64,000 nt of DNA from Pseudoneurospora amorphoporcata (GCA_033297205.1 MU859068.1:248001-312000); one strand, 5' to 3'. Positions 12,886-24,760 are shown, counted from the first letter of the stretch. Notes: generated by a model not told the origin, from the sequence alone. Program-made: numbers and translations.

Positions 12886-13967
12886 TCAATCGCTCTGCCA
12901 AAGGGCAGCATGAACGTCGACATTGATGGTGTTGTTCCGAAGCTTGTCTATCGATACTGGGCCAGGTTTCAGGTAGCAGTTTCCAGAGGAGCCGCCCGCC
13001 TCGGCAGTCGCCCTGTTCGTCCAGGCCGGGATGAAGGAGACGGCCTCGCAGTTCCAGTTCGCATCTTTGCTGTCAGCTTTGGGAACCACGTACTTGGTCC
13101 ACGCCGCGCAGGCATCCATACACCCCTCAAAGTCGGCCGTAAAGATGGCAATCGAGTCGTTCTTCTTGGTTGTATCGCGGGCATAGTCGCTCGAGCAGTA
13201 GATCCTGTACCTGAGTTGACCCAGTGCTAATCATTCACTCATGTTAGCTGTGTTTCTACACGTTTCGAAATGGGCAGAGCACGATCTGAGGCATCACCTA
13301 CGTTTCAGCGACGTATAAATCGTCCCATTCACCTTGTCTTTCCGACTGCCACAACCGCTATCGATCTCGACCCCTGATAACGAAGTGGCACTGCCGATAC
13401 CACCGGTGGATGTCGGTGTTGCCGTCGTCGATACCCCAGGCGACGATGAGGTCGATGTCATCGCCGGGTTGGCCCGAGTATACGCAGCCAACTTGGCGAC
13501 AGCATCGTTTGCCCTACTCGCTTCGATCCCCGTTCCGGCCGCCAGTCCGATTACCGCAGCTGACAACAGCGCAATGATACACGACAGAACAAAGCTCAGC
13601 AGGCTGCAACCGCATATCATCCTCCGTTTTCCGTCACTTTTTGGCCTTGTGTGAGCATCACCCACATGTGCCTGCGATTCAACTGTCGAGCCCGCTATCG
13701 TGGTTGCCCCGCCATAGCCTGACGATGGCGGAGGGGGCGAGTATGGCGATGGTGTAGGTTTTGGTATTGGCGGCGAGTCCCGGTAAGCCTCCGGATACCG
13801 ATGATGTTGGACATAATAATCATGGGTATGTGGAGGAGCAACCTCGGGAAAGTTCTGAGGGGCCGGTTCGAGCCCGTCATCGTATCGGTGCTTGGTGACA
13901 CGAACAGGTTAGCGATCAAAGAGTCACATACTTGGAGGTGAGTACCAGGTGATCTTACCGACGCCAT
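12886..13967 (-). CDS. Single-pass membrane protein with Cys-containing ectodomain, hypothetical
   Basis: Three exons (13967-13959, 13890-13302, 13226-12886) with introns of 68 and 75 bp give 312 residues. The first exon encodes only MAS. The N-terminal part is polar and proline-rich (PPIPKPTPSPYSPPPPSSG). One strong transmembrane helix follows, with the family-like stretch CGCSLLSFVLS and then small residues ending GLAAGTG. After it comes a Ser/Thr-rich linker and a C-terminal ectodomain with cysteines in a pattern like fungal PAN/apple-like modules (FEGCMDACAAW ... NCYLKPG). Proteins of this plan are common in filamentous ascomycetes but have no assigned function. The model was found by joining frames: the three-codon first exon and the last junction both keep frame. 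The product is confidently a membrane protein; its role is unknown. Confidence 0.85.
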
Positions 13968-16154
13968 GACGGTGTAGCCGGAGCGAGGCCACGACCTCAT
14001 TCCTATCTCCTACCAAGCTTTGAGGATGTTGAGAAGAGAAGCAAAGGATCCAGCAAAAGGATGGTTCCATCAGGGAAGGCTGAAATGAAGGAGACACAAG
14101 AATGGCGCCCGAAACCACTACTGATCTGAATGACAAACAATTCTATAGCATAAAACACTATAAGCTGATGATGGCTATGCGTGATTGGGGCAGAAAGCGA
14201 GCCTGGGCTGAAGAGGGTGGCCTCCAGAATCGTCTAGGAACCAGGGGTGAGTGAGGTTCATGTGCCACAGCTGGGCTATGAAAGTCGTCCGCTCCAATCC
14301 AGTTCCAGCTGCGAGGCGAGAGGGTTGCATCTTGAGTGTCAACACTCTTCGTGGGAACACAAACCTTAGAAAGGCATATCAAGTCCGTCCCTTTGGCAAT
14401 GACGATTGGCGGCTGTTTTGAATTGACCTCCCCAGTGCGATGGTAAGTTTCTCAAGCTGATGGTGTAATCATCAACCTCTAGGGGAATCTTGGGCGACAA
14501 CTTTGTTTGCGACAACCGCTTCGCTTGAAGTTCATGACCGGTACCCTCGAATTGTGCGCCACCCGGAGGCACAGTCAAAAAACTTGTTCCTATACAGTGT
14601 CCATTTTTGCCTTCATCTTCAAAGGACAGCTACCGGATGCCACACACCTATGATCTTTGATATTATCGAAATCTCAAGGGGGAACAACACATCCCCACCC
14701 ACGCGGCTCTTCAGAAGGGCAATATTTCTAGCCGCCGTCATCTTTTTAAACCGTCGTGGTCCGCAAACAGGGCTCGAGCTCTTGACCTGTCGAGCGGGAC
14801 CAGGGGCAATAAGGCGAACGGCGGCACACGGTCACAATGGGTTTTATTTGTGAGGGATCCCCTGCGTAGAGTAATCTCCCATCTTGGTGTCGAACATGGA
14901 GCCACGGAACCAACAATTGCACGAGATCAACACGTGGATGATATCGTATCATAAATCTCTTTTTTCAAGATTGCCGATAATTGATGGAAAATCAGGATCG
15001 CTTCCTTGAACAGGGAACTCCGGATAAAAAACGACATCACAGAGCTTGCGATAAGATATCACATCCGGTCACCACAGCGTTGCCCTACCGAATTCTAGGT
15101 CTCCCTGGGAGATGAACAAACCAAACGGTGCCTGGATGACAGGGGTAAATATCACTGAATGGGGATGACAAACTTTCCCATCCCTATCCTAAAGCTCGCC
15201 TAGTAGTGTACCACTGCAGTGTACTAAATCCAGGAACGAAGCGAAAAACAACAACCGCGGAACACGACGGGAAAGAACGACTTCACATGTAAGATTGTTC
15301 ATACTCGGTACCACGGATATCTTCAGCCTCTCTCACAGCGGTCAACAAGCTGAGCCGAACCCCGGATACCCTCATTTCGCAACCCATACCCAACATCATC
15401 AGTAAAAAATCGTCAACGAGATTTTCTCGATTACATGGTGCTTCGTGCTATTAACACTATACGATCTGCAAAAGCCGGCACTGTTAATCAAGGAGTCAAG
15501 GTCCCGGGGGCTAGTCGCTATTTCCTAGGAGCCCCTAGAGGAGCACGATGTAACCCAATCTGTTGCCATTTGTGCAGTAACTTTGTGGGGGTTTAATTGC
15601 TTCCTTTCGTTCGTCACTTTTTCTACTATGGAACCATGTCACAACAAACACTTACTCTCACCTCTTTTAACGTTTAACACGTCCCTCCCGACCCGATGGG
15701 TCTTTCTATGTGTTTCCGAGGAATTTGACAAGACCTCCTTCTTCTAAAGTCTTCAAAATTATTCTTCTCACAGACTCATGAGGACTTGGAGTTAACTAAG
15801 AGAGGCAGGTCCAAGTCGGCAACTTTTTGAGACGTGTTTTGTTTGCTTACCTAACCCCTCCACGTTCGGTCCACGCCGAGAAACACTTCACTTTCACATG
15901 CGAATCTAAAATAAGGGGATACGAAGCTTCGGGACTCCCGTGGATAGAATAGGAGAGTCAACACTCGACGTCCAACTCTCCATACCTGAGTTTCATGACC
16001 TCAACCGCGAGTACCACCGCTGTACACTCCTTACGCCCTTTACCCAGCGCATCGGCATTAATTCTCACCCTACCAGCTTCGCACGCTTCACCCTCACTTC
16101 ACCACCAACGACCCAACCACACACGCGCACATACAAAAACAACCAACAACCACC
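13968..16154. other. Intergenic between divergent genes
   Basis: This separates the minus-strand membrane-protein gene from the plus-strand low-complexity gene and so holds both promoters. A pyrimidine/A-rich leader runs from about 16090 to the ATG at 16155. Short frames at 14158-14382, 14366-14578 and 14503-14853 have no recognisable content. No repeat or RNA gene was identified. Confidence 0.5.
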
Positions 16155-18860
16155 ATGCCAACCTACCTCTGCCACGGCTTCCGCTGGCAGCGCCGCTCCA
16201 TCCGCGTCTACACCGTCGTGCAAGACCTCGACGACGTCTCGCCCGAATGGCTGATCCGACCCACCAGTTCGCGCTGTCTCCTGCAGAGTTTCTACAACTT
16301 GTTTGAGTTTTTGCCTTATTGCTCTCCGCTTGGAAGTGAAAGTAGGGATAGCGAGGAGAGTGAGGAGGATGGGGACGGGGCGAGTGATGAGGAGATTGGG
16401 GAAAGGATAAGAGGCATTTGTGAGGAGAAAGGGGATGAGAGGAGTCAGTGGCCCGAAAGGTTCGAGAGTCTTGGTATTCTTGCGGGGGGCATCAATGGGA
16501 AGGGCAAGGGAAAGGGGAAAGGTGGCGAAGGAAAAGGAGAGGATGCCAGCTCAGCAATCACCGCCATCCACGTGGGTGACGATAACGAGTCAACAAGTCG
16601 TACCATCAACCGCAATCCCAGCCTAAAATTTCCGTTACAAGGCCCACGAACCTCGCCCAAGACTCGCCAAGCCGCCGCCGTCGCAGCAGCAACTACTCCT
16701 ACTACCACTACCCCATCCGCCCCAACATCAAGAACTACCAGCACCTTGGGAGTTTCTTCTTCCTCAGGAGGCCGTCAGAGGAGCAAGAAAATGAGCCGAA
16801 GCAGGAGTAGGAGTTCCTCTCGCAACCCCAACAGCAAAAAAGACGAACTGAGCGCCCAACGCTGGTCAGCAGTCAAAGTGCTCGAAGAGTACGACCCAAA
16901 TAACCTCGACGAAGTCTCGCGGCCTTATGCCTACGTAGCCGATCACGTCGTGCGCGTGGACGGGGCAGTAGATATCCTGGCGGAAGTTAGGCGGTATGAA
17001 GAGAAGATGCAGAAGCAGAGACAGAGGCAGAGGCAACATGGGGATGAAGACGTAGCAAGCGGGGGGCGGAAGGCGGAGATCAGAAGGGAGGAGAAGGGAG
17101 GACCCGGTTCCATCCAGAAGAATCGCGACAGCGCCGGAAGTGGAGGTACGGCAGGTCGTGATGAGGAGTATCATGATGCTCTTGAGCATCCTTCTGAAGA
17201 ACAAAATGCCGCAAAGCAAGAGAAAGAACAGACTTGGATCGAGTTACTGAGAGATGAACTTCAGCGGGGAGAAGAATTAAAGTGGTACGTGGTCGTCAAC
17301 GGGGATGAAGAGCGGAATTATTCCAATTCGAATGACTTCGACAATGAAGACTCCTCAGACGACGACGAAGATGAATACACAGAAAACGAACTTTCGTCCG
17401 AGAGCAACTACAACTACGGGACCTCCTACGAGACGGAAGAACTCGCGGCATCGGAACTCTCGCATCATTCACATTCCCATTCCACCCTCGCCGCACATCC
17501 ACCAACAGAAGAAGGAGGAGGCCAAGCATATCTCCTCTCTCACTCCCATCACCCCGGATCTAGATCTAGATCCAGGACTTCATCTCGTGCTCGCGGCGGA
17601 CAGTCACAATCCCGTAGCAAAAGCCGAAGCCATTCTCGAACTCGAACCCGTGGCGGGCACCGTAACCGCAGCCGGCAGAGATACGGAAACAAACACAGAC
17701 GCAGACCAAAACCGACCAAAGAACAGCGCCAGCATCACGCGCAGTATACCCTTCAGCAGGAACTTTTTGAGAGGGACGACTTAAGGGCTTCTTCTTCTTC
17801 AGCAGTTAATTCTCCATCAACAACAGCAACCGCAACTCCATCAGCCCCGACTCCAACCCCCACGTCGATGGCAGCCGCCACAAACACGAGAAGGACGGCG
17901 ACAATGACCATGACCAGAGGATCACCACCACCGACGGCCGTGAGGACCATGAACACAAAGGCCATCATCAAAGAAGGCGCCGCAAGACGGGTGATGAGCG
18001 AGGGAGGAATAATGCACCATCATCAAGCTCCAAGAGGAGGACCGAGGAGTCCTGAGATACCAATTATTATGGTTACGCCTACTAGGATGACGTTTCCCGT
18101 CCCTACTTCCACGTCTACTTCTACTGGGACTGCTGGTGCTGGTGCTGGGGTAGCTGGAGCTGGGGCTGGGGTAGCTGGTGGGATAGTTGGTGCTGGGGTA
18201 GTCGGAGCTGGGATAGCTGGAGCTGGAATTGGGATAGCTGGTGGGAAGCGAGTGGTTGAGCAACAGCAGCAACAGCAACAGCATCATCAACTGCATCAAC
18301 TGCAACAACAACAACAACAACAGCAGCAGCAGCAGAGCGAATACCAGACGCAGACAAAAAGTAGTAGTAATGCCGTCGTGAATGGGAGTGGCGGCCCCGG
18401 AAATGGAAGTGGCATGGGAATAATAAGCAGCGCCGCGGCCTTTGCCACAAGCAGTTTCAGTCTCGACACCAGCCCCAGCAACACTGCTCCCGCCCCCAAC
18501 CACCCTCCCACTTCTTTCAACTCCACCACAGCCGACAAGCACGGACACGGACACAGCACCATCAAAAGACTCTCCCTCACATCCCGCACTCCCTCCTGGT
18601 CCTGCCTTAACCTTGTCCACGGCCACGGCCATCACTCAACCAACGGCAGCGGAGGGAACAAACACCACGACGAGGCAATCCATCACCCAGCGCCACGCCC
18701 GTCCCCCTCCCCTCCCATCCCTCTCCATCCTAATGATTCCTACGAACCCGTCTCAACTCTCCCACCCCGCCCGGCACCGCCGCCACCGGCATCAGCTGCC
18801 CAGCGACCTGGTCGACCTTTGACTCCTCCACCATCGCTTGGACAAGCTGGTAGTGAATCC

Positions 18861-18928
<68 letters not shown>

Positions 18929-19169
18929 AGTGCCTCCCGCGCCGTCGTCGCCGGTTGCTATCAAGATCAGTGTCAGTGCTACGCCGGTAGAGGAGGCATT
19001 TGATGAGGCACAGGCACAGGCGGCGGCGGCATCGCCGGTTGTGGGGCGGTATTCGAGTAAGACGATGCCGACAAGGAAGGGGAATGCTGGGTATGGAAGT
19101 CGGAGCCGGAGTAGTGGGAGTTTGAGAAGGTTGTTTCAGAGGACTAGTGGGAAGGAAGGGTGGATTTGA
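16155..19169 (+). CDS. Large low-complexity protein with conserved N-terminal segment, function unknown
   Basis: A single 1004-codon ORF whose ATG sits in an ideal context (CCACCATGC). The N-terminal 60 residues are ordered in character (starting MPTYLCHGFRWQRRSIRVY) and resemble the start of a family of conserved filamentous-fungal proteins. A second ordered block lies near residues 235-280 (RWSAVKVLEEYDPNN ... YAYVADHVVRVDGAVDIL). The rest is disordered: KG repeats, an acidic Asp/Glu-Asn tract, RS/SR-rich stretches, Ala-Gly pentapeptide-like repeats (about residues 655-700), polyQ/His (about 702-728), and a run of 22 Asn encoded by AAC (residues 903-924). Ser/Arg content is high near the C-terminus. 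A signalling or developmental regulator is plausible, but no catalytic motif was seen. The two ordered blocks make it a real gene rather than a chance ORF. Confidence 0.8.
18861..18926 (+). repeat. (AAC)22 coding trinucleotide repeat
   Basis: Twenty-two uninterrupted AAC codons encode polyasparagine in the low-complexity protein. The pure repeat suggests recent slippage and a length that may vary between strains (inference). Confidence 0.97.
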
Positions 19170-20125
19170 GATTAAATAGGTTGGGTTGTTTGGATTACGG
19201 TGGACCGAACTAGACGTACTGCATGGATGGAAAAGTTAATGTTGAAGAGTAATGTTTAAGTGATGTGAGGAAAACAAACAGCGGCTACAGCCCGCTTATG
19301 GATCATATCTCGGGACGCGAAACCGTGCAATGACAATGACATGTACAAGAAACCACTTGCGCAAGCTTCATGGACGACCGTTGAGTTGAGGTGTGTTTTG
19401 TATATTTCGCTGATCTGAAGATCCCTCAGACGATATCCTACGATGTGTGAAACACCATCATAGTCCGCCATGCTTCGTCGTCAAGTAAACACCCACGGAA
19501 GCTTCAACGCAAACCACAGAGTGTGATGGGGAAGTAACCATCACTCTTACAACACTTGCTTCGTTTACATGGAATGTTCCCAAGGGTTCTCTTGCATCAT
19601 TGCCCACCAACCTTGCGGAAGTCAACTCATAAAGAGTCGGGGCAACGAGCCTTCTATAATGGAAAATTTGATCTACCAACGCTCCGTTCAGCGCCGTTCC
19701 TAGGATGGAAATCGGCCCCGGCTTTCTCGAGTGAAAGCATCGCTGGATTTTGTTTTTAAGGGCAAGGGCAGGAGGGAATGACTCGTTTGCTGACTTACGT
19801 CAAGCAAAACAGGAGTAAGATGAGCAAACGAAAAGGAAAAGGGAGGGGGAAAAGAACAAGCTGCGCGGCGAACCACACAACCGAGCGTATAATGTCAATT
19901 GGGTACCTGACTGCTCGTTCCAAAAGGTCCAAGAACGCTGTTCTCCGCTCCGAATGTCAAGACGATGAAGGTCTTGCAATGTCTGAAATCACCGACGCCA
20001 CGCTTGTAATCCAAGTCTCCCAACATACCTGATGATGATGTGCTTTCGTAAAGAAGGTGCAAGTAAATGCCCTATGAAGCCTCTGTGATGTGTCACGAAA
20101 ACCCAAAAACCAAAACCATGCAATA
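19170..20125. other. Intergenic between convergent genes
   Basis: This is the 3' flank of the low-complexity gene (+) and of the PRPP synthetase gene (-). Only short frames without recognisable content were seen (for example 19458-19679 and 19957-20220). Confidence 0.5.
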
Positions 20126-21636
20126 TTACTCCATAATGTGCTGGAACAAAGGCGAGATAGACTCGCCGTAGTGGTTCCGACGGATTGCTTCCGCAAGGAG
20201 ATAGGACAAGTCAAGAACATGCAGCTTGCTGGCGTTGCGAGCCTTTTCCTCTGGGATGGGGTAGCTGTTTGTCACGAGGATGTGATCAATGCAGTCGCAA
20301 TCCTGCAATTGCTCAAGGCAGTCAGCGCCAAAGACGGCATGAGTGGCAATGCAGTAGACCTTCTTGGCTAAGCCACGCTTGACAACCGTCTCGGCAGCAG
20401 CGATCCAAGAACCAGGCTTGTCGATCATATCGTCAACAATGAAGACGGTGCGGTTCTTGACGTCTCCGACAAGGGTGACCATGTGCTCCACCTTGGGGTC
20501 CTTCAGGATCTGCTCATCCTCATCCGAACTTTCAGCTGCATCACCCGAGCCACCGAGGGCGGCGTGGTGCTGAGAGAACAACGAACCGTGCGACATGGTC
20601 ATCGGGTCGTCTCCAGCGACACTGGTGGCTGCAGAGATGGCCGGGGACTCGAAGTCGTCAGGGACGATGTGGCCTTGGACAAGACGAGCCTGGGTGACCT
20701 CATGAGCACGCTGATCATTGTACTCGAGGCCGTCCTCGCCTTCCTCATCGACACCATCCAGAGCCGAGGTCGAAGAGCGCAGGCGAGAAGGCAGGGACTT
20801 GGCGCTGTGCAGAGACGATCCATGGGGACGGCGCGCGGGGCTTGCAGCACCTGCGACAGGCTGGGTGATGTTGCTGGTTGATGTCTCCTCGGGCCCAACT
20901 GCCTCGATGACCGACTCGCCAATGGGGTCCAAGACAGCGTCAATTGGGTTGAGCATCATGCTGCCAGTCATGTTGCTATTGCCTCTCTTCTTTTCGGTGG
21001 TGACCATGCCGAAGTTCAACTTGAGGGCGTCGGCAAGCGACGTGACGCGCTTGGTACCACCGGCGTTTTTGGAGACGACCACGGCCTCTTTCCAGTCGCG
21101 GACGTTCTGCCTGATCCAGCGGGCAATGAGAGGCTCGGCGTGGAGGTTATCCACAGGGCACTTGAAGAAGCCCTGCATCTGAGAAGCGTGCAAATCGACC
21201 GTGATGATGTGCTTAACACCAGCAACGCCGAGAAGATTGGCAAGCATTCTCGCAGTGATGGCGCCGCGGTGCGACTTCTTCTTGGACTGGCGACTGTAGG
21301 GGAAGTATGGCAGGACGGCTAGAGAGGGCCTGGTCAGCCTTCACACTGGATGGATTGCTGTTGAGCGGCAGACATACCAGTGATCTTGCTGGCAGAGCCT
21401 CCCTTGCAAGCAGAGATCATGATGAGTAGCTCCATGATGGTGTCGTTGATCTTGGGGCTGCCGGACTGGACGACGAAGACATCCTTCTCGCGGACGCTGG
21501 TGAGGATCCGGACGCTTGTCTCTCCATTAGAGAACTGAGTGAGCTCAGCATCAGCTGGCGTCATACCCAGGTTTTCGCATACTTTGCCGGTGAGGGCGGG
21601 GCACGAGTTGCCCGAAAAGATGAGGGTGCCGCGCAT
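20126..21636 (-). CDS. Ribose-phosphate pyrophosphokinase (PRPP synthetase), Prs1/Prs5-type with large insertion
   Basis: Cytosolic enzyme family that makes 5-phosphoribosyl-1-pyrophosphate from ribose-5-phosphate and ATP for nucleotide, His and Trp synthesis. Two exons (21636-21378 and 21318-20126; intron 59 bp) encode 483 residues. Visible family features: N-terminal MRGTLIFSGNS, FSNGET, PYFPYSRQ with a basic KKK stretch, the VDLHASQMQGFF segment with its conserved His, and SKNAGGTKR for the flexible-loop region. The PRPP-binding segment reads VDDMIDKPGSW, lacking the Thr-Gly of canonical enzymes, as in yeast Prs1. About 160 extra, mostly disordered residues (about 203-365) interrupt the catalytic domain, as in the non-homologous-region-bearing yeast paralogues. 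It probably works in a hetero-oligomer with a canonical Prs subunit (family knowledge). The start was chosen by homology; the frame stays open upstream. Confidence 0.95.
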
Positions 21637-22339
21637 TGTGGAAAAAGAAAAAAGAGTGTTGGTGAGGTCGGAAGAGAGAAGTTCGGGAGCGGGATTTGAG
21701 GGGAGGAAATTTAGTCTTTTTTTTTTCATTTTTTTCATTTTTTTTTCCAATCTTGTCCTCGTGCCCCGCAGCGATTCAAGTAAGAGTGGGTCAAATATTG
21801 AAAGGAAGGATCTCCCGGCCGATGTCGTTTCGGCGCCTGCCTTTTTCATGTGCAGTTGCCGCAGCTGTAGTGCCTCCCTGACAGCCCTGATAAGATAAGC
21901 ATACAGTGTGCGGGAAAGCGATGTGGATGCTATCTTTAACTGAAGTCAAACCTACAACGCTGAAGAGTTAACATTCCGTAAAGTGGAAAGCAGGTAAAAT
22001 GCCTATGTAAGATTTCACCTGAAGCGGATTCCCTTGGGAAATGGCTGTGAAGGTTGACGGGATCAAGGCGGCAACGATGCCTACCCCGTTCCATTGCTCC
22101 TTACGGGCCAGCATGAAGGCGGCATGCAGTGTCGTTGCCATCGTACTTTCGGCAGGTCCAAGCCAATGTTTGTAGACAATGACAGCTCAAGCTACGACCG
22201 TAATCTCCAGGCTCAAAACAATAACAAACTCAACCAAATATGTTGCTGAGAAAGCTAACACCACGGGATCCCACGATCAACGAAGATCGAGTTCCAATTC
22301 GCACTGTCTAGCTTCATGTTAAAACTGACACTAACACTT
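21637..22339. other. Upstream region of the PRPP synthetase gene
   Basis: On the minus strand this is the 5' side of the PRPP synthetase gene. Its leader contains two adjacent A-rich runs (T-runs on the plus strand at about 21718-21748). The reading frame of the gene stays open back to 21849, but the extra residues are lysine/methionine-rich products of those A-runs, so this is taken as 5' UTR. Base composition is normal until about 22340, where it becomes AT-rich. Confidence 0.5.
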
Positions 22340-23185
22340 CGACTAAACTTCCAATAATATGAATAAACAAATGAATAAATGAATTTTGCGACTAAGTTCT
22401 ACCAATACTAAATAATAAGTCGTGCTCGCGGCAGTGGCTGAGCAAAGGTACGTAGTGCGGGGAAAAAGCCTTATATGGTCAGCTAAGTCGGACTCCAATC
22501 TATCTGTACGCTAGAAAAACCTTAATTTCTTTACGTATATACCATCCGGCATCCCTTATTCTAGGCTTCCTAACCCCAATAAGCTCTATACTTCTACGAA
22601 AGGCAGCGGCTTATTGTCAAAGTTTAGTATCTCCACTCTAACCATCCTCATCCCCTTATATCCTCCTCTTCTAACAACTTAAATATATATATATCTCTCA
22701 TCTTTAAAGGCTTTTACCCTTACGAAATAAAGAGCGTAACTAATACTAAAGGTAGCCGGAGTTTCCTACGCTGCCTATAAATTATAATATATAATTAATA
22801 AATAAACGAAGAAGTATCTTTTCTTATAGAAGGCTTTATAAATATAATAGTAGAAGGTTTTCAGTAAATAATTGAACCGGTAATAGTAAAAATAGAAGTC
22901 CCAATACCTTATTCGCTCGCCTATTTATTTTGTTAAATATTTACGTAAGAAACTAAAGTATAGGTTTTACTTATATTATAGCTAGTCTATTAAACTCTAA
23001 AATTTATATGTAGCTTAACATAATTCTAAGTCAGCTTTTAAGAAAAGAATCTATATCCCTTTATATTTACGCACCGTATCCGCCCCCGGCGCTAATTAAT
23101 TCCTAAAAGTTAAAAGGTAAGAGAAGTAGGTTTCAGCTGGTACTATTTAAAAGGGGGCTATAATTCAGCTAAAATATATAATTTA
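22340..23185. repeat. AT-rich relic, RIP-like, left arm
   Basis: Composition changes abruptly to TA-rich sequence with long TATA/TTAA stretches and no usable reading frame. This is the usual look of a transposable element mutated by repeat-induced point mutation (C to T at CpA). No coding remnant could be recognised. It ends where the inverted-repeat element at 23186 begins, and the matching AT-rich arm resumes at 23937. Confidence 0.7.
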
Positions 23186-23936
23186 AGAGAAGCGCTACTC
23201 GCACGTTGGCAAAACTCTACTCGCACGTGGATCCACATTTTTTTCCCATACATAACCCGAACCCTGGCGACCTGCTATAGTCCCACACCCATTTAGGTTG
23301 TACCGTGCCCGCCAAGCTCCCAGATTTCAGCCCAGTACACGTTCAGACCCCTGCAGTCGTACTGCACTGGCTACCCTAGTCTGGGCGCCCAGACCAGCCC
23401 AGACTGGACAGTCTAACTCGTGATTTTCTAGCACCAGCACTAGTACCATGTCGCACTACTTTCTTTACCAAACACTATCGTATATATTACTACATTGTAA
23501 TCCTTCAATCCACTACGTCGCGCATCATCGGATATTATTAAGTAAACAAAGCGCCAGCATCTGTCGACAGTATAGAATGATCTATCATTTTTCTATACGT
23601 TTCCCTAGCTAATTGCGATGTAGATGACTGATGTAGTGACCTAGCCGACGGGCGCATGCGACCGTGCCGCTAAGTGCTCTGTAAGACTGCTATATAAATG
23701 CCCTGTAAGAACTAGGTCTGGGTACAAATCTAGGAGTGCGTACGCTGCAGTCTAGAATCTGAGTTTGGCATAGCATGGCAACTTTAAAAGATTGAAATGC
23801 CCAGATGTGCTTAGCGAAATTTATGAAAGAATACATCTGCTATGGCAGACTTCGAGCGGGTTCAGGCTATGTATGAGAAAAAAATGTGGATCCACGTGCG
23901 AGTAGAGTTTTGCCAACGTGCGAGTAGCGCTTCTCT
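23186..23936. mobile_element. 751-bp terminal-inverted-repeat element (MITE-like), non-autonomous
   Basis: The left end (AGAGAAGCGCTACTCGCACG...) and the right end read in reverse complement are identical for about 60 bases and remain recognisably related to about 100 bases. Within each end the 12-mer CTACTCGCACGT occurs twice, 22 bases apart (left copies 23195-23206 and 23217-23228), like paired transposase-binding sites. The element is flanked directly on both sides by ATTTA (23181-23185 and 23937-23941), a possible 5-bp target duplication, though the AT-rich flank makes chance possible. The interior has near-normal GC and no ORF of note, so it would need a transposase supplied elsewhere. 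It has interrupted an older AT-rich relic. Superfamily not determined. Confidence 0.85.
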
Positions 23937-24440
23937 ATTTAAATAAGGTATTAATAATAATATATACCAGATTACGCTAAACCCTCTTAGCGCTCTTCCT
24001 ACGTAGCAGCAAGTAGAGGGCCTCTATTTTCTTATAATTGATTTTAAACCCGAAGCTAATTATTTATTAGTAAAGGTTAACTACTCTTTATTTAACTATA
24101 TAAATTATTTATATAATACCCTATCTAATGGTAAAATATATAATATTATCTACGTATAAGAAAATTAAACTGTATTATTTTTTAAGAAAAGAAGAGGTAA
24201 AAAGAAGGTATAAAATAAGGAATTAAGGAAACCCTTATAATAAATTATTATTAATTTAAAAGAGGCATTTCGCCTAATAGAAGTGAAAGTTACAATTTAT
24301 ATAAAAATCAATAATAAATACTATAAAGGTGGGAGGCTATCCCTCCTTCTCAAATACCTTGCCAAATTTATTAACGTAGGTAAATAGGAACGCGGAATTA
24401 ATATCGAAAATAGTAATAATATTATATATATTTGTTTGCT
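23937..24440. repeat. AT-rich relic, RIP-like, right arm
   Basis: Continues the TA-rich, ORF-less sequence of 22340-23185 on the far side of the inverted-repeat element. The two arms are most simply one decayed element split by the insertion. Composition returns towards normal near 24440. Confidence 0.65.
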
Positions 24441-24485
24441 GCAATGCCCTAACTAGCCTATGATGATAGTACTAGTATAGGGATG

Positions 24486-24694
24486 CTACAGTGAACTATG
24501 CACTTGTAGCTGAGCGGAGCGGAAGCGGTGGTACGACAGCAGTGCTGAAGGAAGCAGCGTAATTGCAGCGTAGTTGCAGATACAATAGGAGTATTGTAAG
24601 AGAGGTCTTAGAGAGAACTCTGCTCTCAAGACAGAAGACTACAGTGAACTTTGCACTGTGAAAAACAACTTATTATAGTGAACTCTACACTATA
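24486..24694. repeat. Cluster of four hairpins with common AACT-type loop
   Basis: Four short inverted repeats share a seven-base loop but differ in stem: 24486-24509 (loop AACTATG), 24608-24630 (AACTCTG), 24641-24659 (AACTTTG) and 24674-24694 (AACTCTA). Stems are 6-9 bp: ACAGTG/CACTGT in the third, TATAGTG/CACTATA in the fourth, GAGAG/CTCTC in the second; the first has one bulged base. Seen directly in sequence; the function is unknown. Confidence 0.8.
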
Positions 24695-24725
24695 AGAAAA
24701 GACTGTATTGTATTGCTTGAGTGTC

Positions 24726-24760
<35 letters not shown>

